DNA of 64,000 bases, taken from assembly GCA_017437905.1 (NCBI GenBank), contig JAFRWY010000078.1, positions 1 through 64,000 of the forward strand. Reading direction: 5' to 3'. Positions 62,745-64,000 of the stretch are shown here, one piece after another (within the stretch, counting starts at the first letter, position 1; each line of letters begins with the position of its first letter). This DNA is from Eubacterium sp. Its GTDB lineage: Bacteria > Bacillota > Clostridia > Lachnospirales > Lachnospiraceae. The notes under the pieces are model-generated. The model searched no databases. It saw nothing but the letters and a program-made list of their open reading frames with translations, and was not told the origin of the DNA. The translations under genes and the position numbers were made by a program.

Positions 62745-63767
62745 CTAAATATTTGCCTTGGATGCCTCCAGGGCTGCGATCACCTTGTCGCACCATGCAT
62801 CGAATTCCGGATCCTCCACCTGGCACTCCGGATGGGAGAGGACGTAGTCCAAAGCAATACGTACGCCCCGGTCGAACCGGACAGTGGTCTGCATGGTGGG
62901 TACGGCACGCTTCAGCTTCCGGTTGTCGAAAACCACGGTAACGGACTTGTCACCGGTTAAGCTGCCTTCAAAGTCATAGCCGTATTTGTCACCGACGGCA
63001 CTTAAGTATTCGGATGCCACATGGTATGCCTTCAGCTCCACGCCCAGGGCATCCGCGATCGTCTGATAGATCTGATCCCAGGTGAGAGATTCGTCTCCCG
63101 TGATCTGGAAGGCTTCGCCGATTGCGTGGGGATTGCCCATGAGCCCGGTGTAACCGACGGCAAAATCCTTGTTAAAGGTAACGGTCCAGAGGGAGGAACC
63201 GTCTCCCTGAATGATCACCGGTTTTCCTTCCATCATACGTTTGATCACCTGATAGAAGCCCTTCTTTCCGTGAACACCCAGGGGCACATTTCTCTCATCG
63301 TAGGTATGGCTGGGTCGGACGATGGTCACGGGGAAGCCTTCCTCCCGGTATTTCTTCATCAGGAATTCCTCACATGCGATCTTGTTCCGTGAGTACTCCC
63401 AGTGAGGATTTGCCAGAGTTGTTCCCTCGGTGATGATATAGCCTGCCGCAGGCTTATGGTAAGCGGAAGCGGTGCTGATGAAGATGTACTGCTTTGTCTT
63501 TCCCTTGAAGAGCCGGTAGTCCCGCTCCACCGCATCCACATGAAATGCGATGAATTCGCTGACCACGTCGAACTCCATCCCTTCCAGCTTCTTTGCAACA
63601 TCTGCTTCGTCATAGATATCCGCAACGATTCTTTTTACTCCCTCCGGAAGGACATCATCGCGGTTTCCGCGATTCAGAACCCATACCTCCCAGAGCGGAT
63701 CCTCAGCCAGTCGTTTCACGATGGCCGTACTGATCGTGCCGGTTCCTCCGATAAATAAAGCTTTCAT
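62745..63767 (-). CDS. NAD-dependent epimerase/dehydratase family protein
   Basis: From ATG 63767 (AGGAGGAATATC upstream) the protein has 340 residues. It starts MKALFIGGTGTISTAIVKRL, a GxxGxxG Rossmann loop. STASAYHKPA and the YSRNK catalytic Tyr-Lys follow, with VRPSHTYDERNVP later. It belongs to the atypical/extended SDR group and resembles CSP41/isoflavone-reductase-like epimerases. The substrate is unknown. Further upstream in-frame codons up to 63968 do not look coding. Confidence 0.88.
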   Translation of the reverse strand: MKALFIGGTGTISTAIVKRLAEDPLWEVWVLNRGNRDDVLPEGVKRIVADIYDEADVAKKLEGMEFDVVSEFIAFHVDAVERDYRLFKGKTKQYIFISTASAYHKPAAGYIITEGTTLANPHWEYSRNKIACEEFLMKKYREEGFPVTIVRPSHTYDERNVPLGVHGKKGFYQVIKRMMEGKPVIIQGDGSSLWTVTFNKDFAVGYTGLMGNPHAIGEAFQITGDESLTWDQIYQTIADALGVELKAYHVASEYLSAVGDKYGYDFEGSLTGDKSVTVVFDNRKLKRAVPTMQTTVRFDRGVRIALDYVLSHPECQVEDPEFDAWCDKVIAALEASKANI

Positions 63768-63883
63768 GATATTCCTCCTGAAATAGGTATTCCGGTCCCG
63801 CAGGAATCCGGTTCCGGCAGGGTTACGGCCGGTATCAGTTTTGATTATAAACTTTGCAGTACAGGATTTATACGAACTTTTTA

Positions 63884-63911
63884 TTGAATTTTGCCCGTTT
63901 TTTGCTATCAT
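63884..63911 (+). promoter_or_regulatory. Promoter for the gene at the right edge
   Basis: TTGAAT (63884-63889) and TATCAT (63906-63911) are spaced by 16 bases. Confidence 0.5.
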
Positions 63912-63968
63912 GAAAATGGAAGAGCAAAAGACCTGACTGGCAAAAAAAGGAATGGATTCAGGAAGCAT

Positions 63969-64000
63969 ATGAAAAATGAATCAAAGGAAATCATAGAATA
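63969..64000 (+). CDS. Start of a plus-strand gene cut by the window edge
   Basis: CAGGAAGCAT precedes ATG 63969, and the first ten codons read MKNESKEIIE. A promoter lies 58 bases upstream of the start codon. Nothing can be said about function. Confidence 0.45.
   Translation, partial: MKNESKEIIE

Overview
The window looks like a chromosomal segment of a fairly GC-rich member of Lachnospiraceae/Clostridia. The evidence is AGGAGG-type ribosome-binding sites throughout, sigma-A promoters with 17-bp spacers, a PPi-type phosphofructokinase, AddAB (not RecBCD), an anaerobic early-cobalt (cbi) cobalamin pathway, QueF/QueH, PASTA kinases, zinc-ribbon membrane proteins and DUF6273. Species cannot be assigned from the sequence alone. 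I saw no rRNA, tRNA, CRISPR array, transposase or phage gene.

Layout. 1-3.8 kb: 3' part of an LCP cell-wall ligase overlapping a PPi-phosphofructokinase, a probable 6S RNA with its own promoter and terminator, and a YihY/BrkB membrane protein. 4.0-13.0 kb: a co-directional signalling cluster of two zinc-ribbon Ser/Thr kinases with different outer domains (solute-binding-protein-like; five PASTA plus an InlB/Flg_new-like repeat), a secreted membrane-anchored protein and an FHA-DUF6273 membrane protein. 13.1-27.9 kb: a cobalamin gene cluster (cbiC, D, F, G, H, a fused cbiJ-E-T, cbiA, a Cys-rich small protein) interspersed with a transglutaminase-like protein, a YitT protein and an EAL phosphodiesterase with a LacI-type sensor domain, whose 3' end is frameshifted. 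27.9-31.9 kb: a secreted wall-binding-type protein and TrkA/TrkH potassium uptake. 32-40.3 kb: a divergent phosphoribosyltransferase-like gene (minus strand) and addB-addA.

40.3-51.5 kb: queF, folC, a 48-aa gene, a zinc-ribbon TPR protein, a DUF308-like membrane protein, a TPM-like Ser/Gly-rich protein (minus), ispF, two small genes, queH, a methyltransferase, hslO, a MraY-type transferase and a short zinc-ribbon ORF. 51.6-57.0 kb: two consecutive hybrid histidine kinases, the first ending in an HPt domain, the second ending in a DegV domain. 57-64 kb: a small protein, an AlkD-like protein, pyrG with a leader terminator, purF, then a minus-strand SDR and epimerase, and the first codons of a plus-strand gene at the right edge.

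The best candidates for undescribed biology are the 4-13 kb kinase/FHA surface-sensing cluster, the histidine kinase-DegV fusion, the sensor-EAL-beta-helix protein inside the cobalamin cluster, and a roughly 50-bp intergenic structured repeat found three times just after transcription units. All function statements rest on motif recognition by eye; no database search was run.
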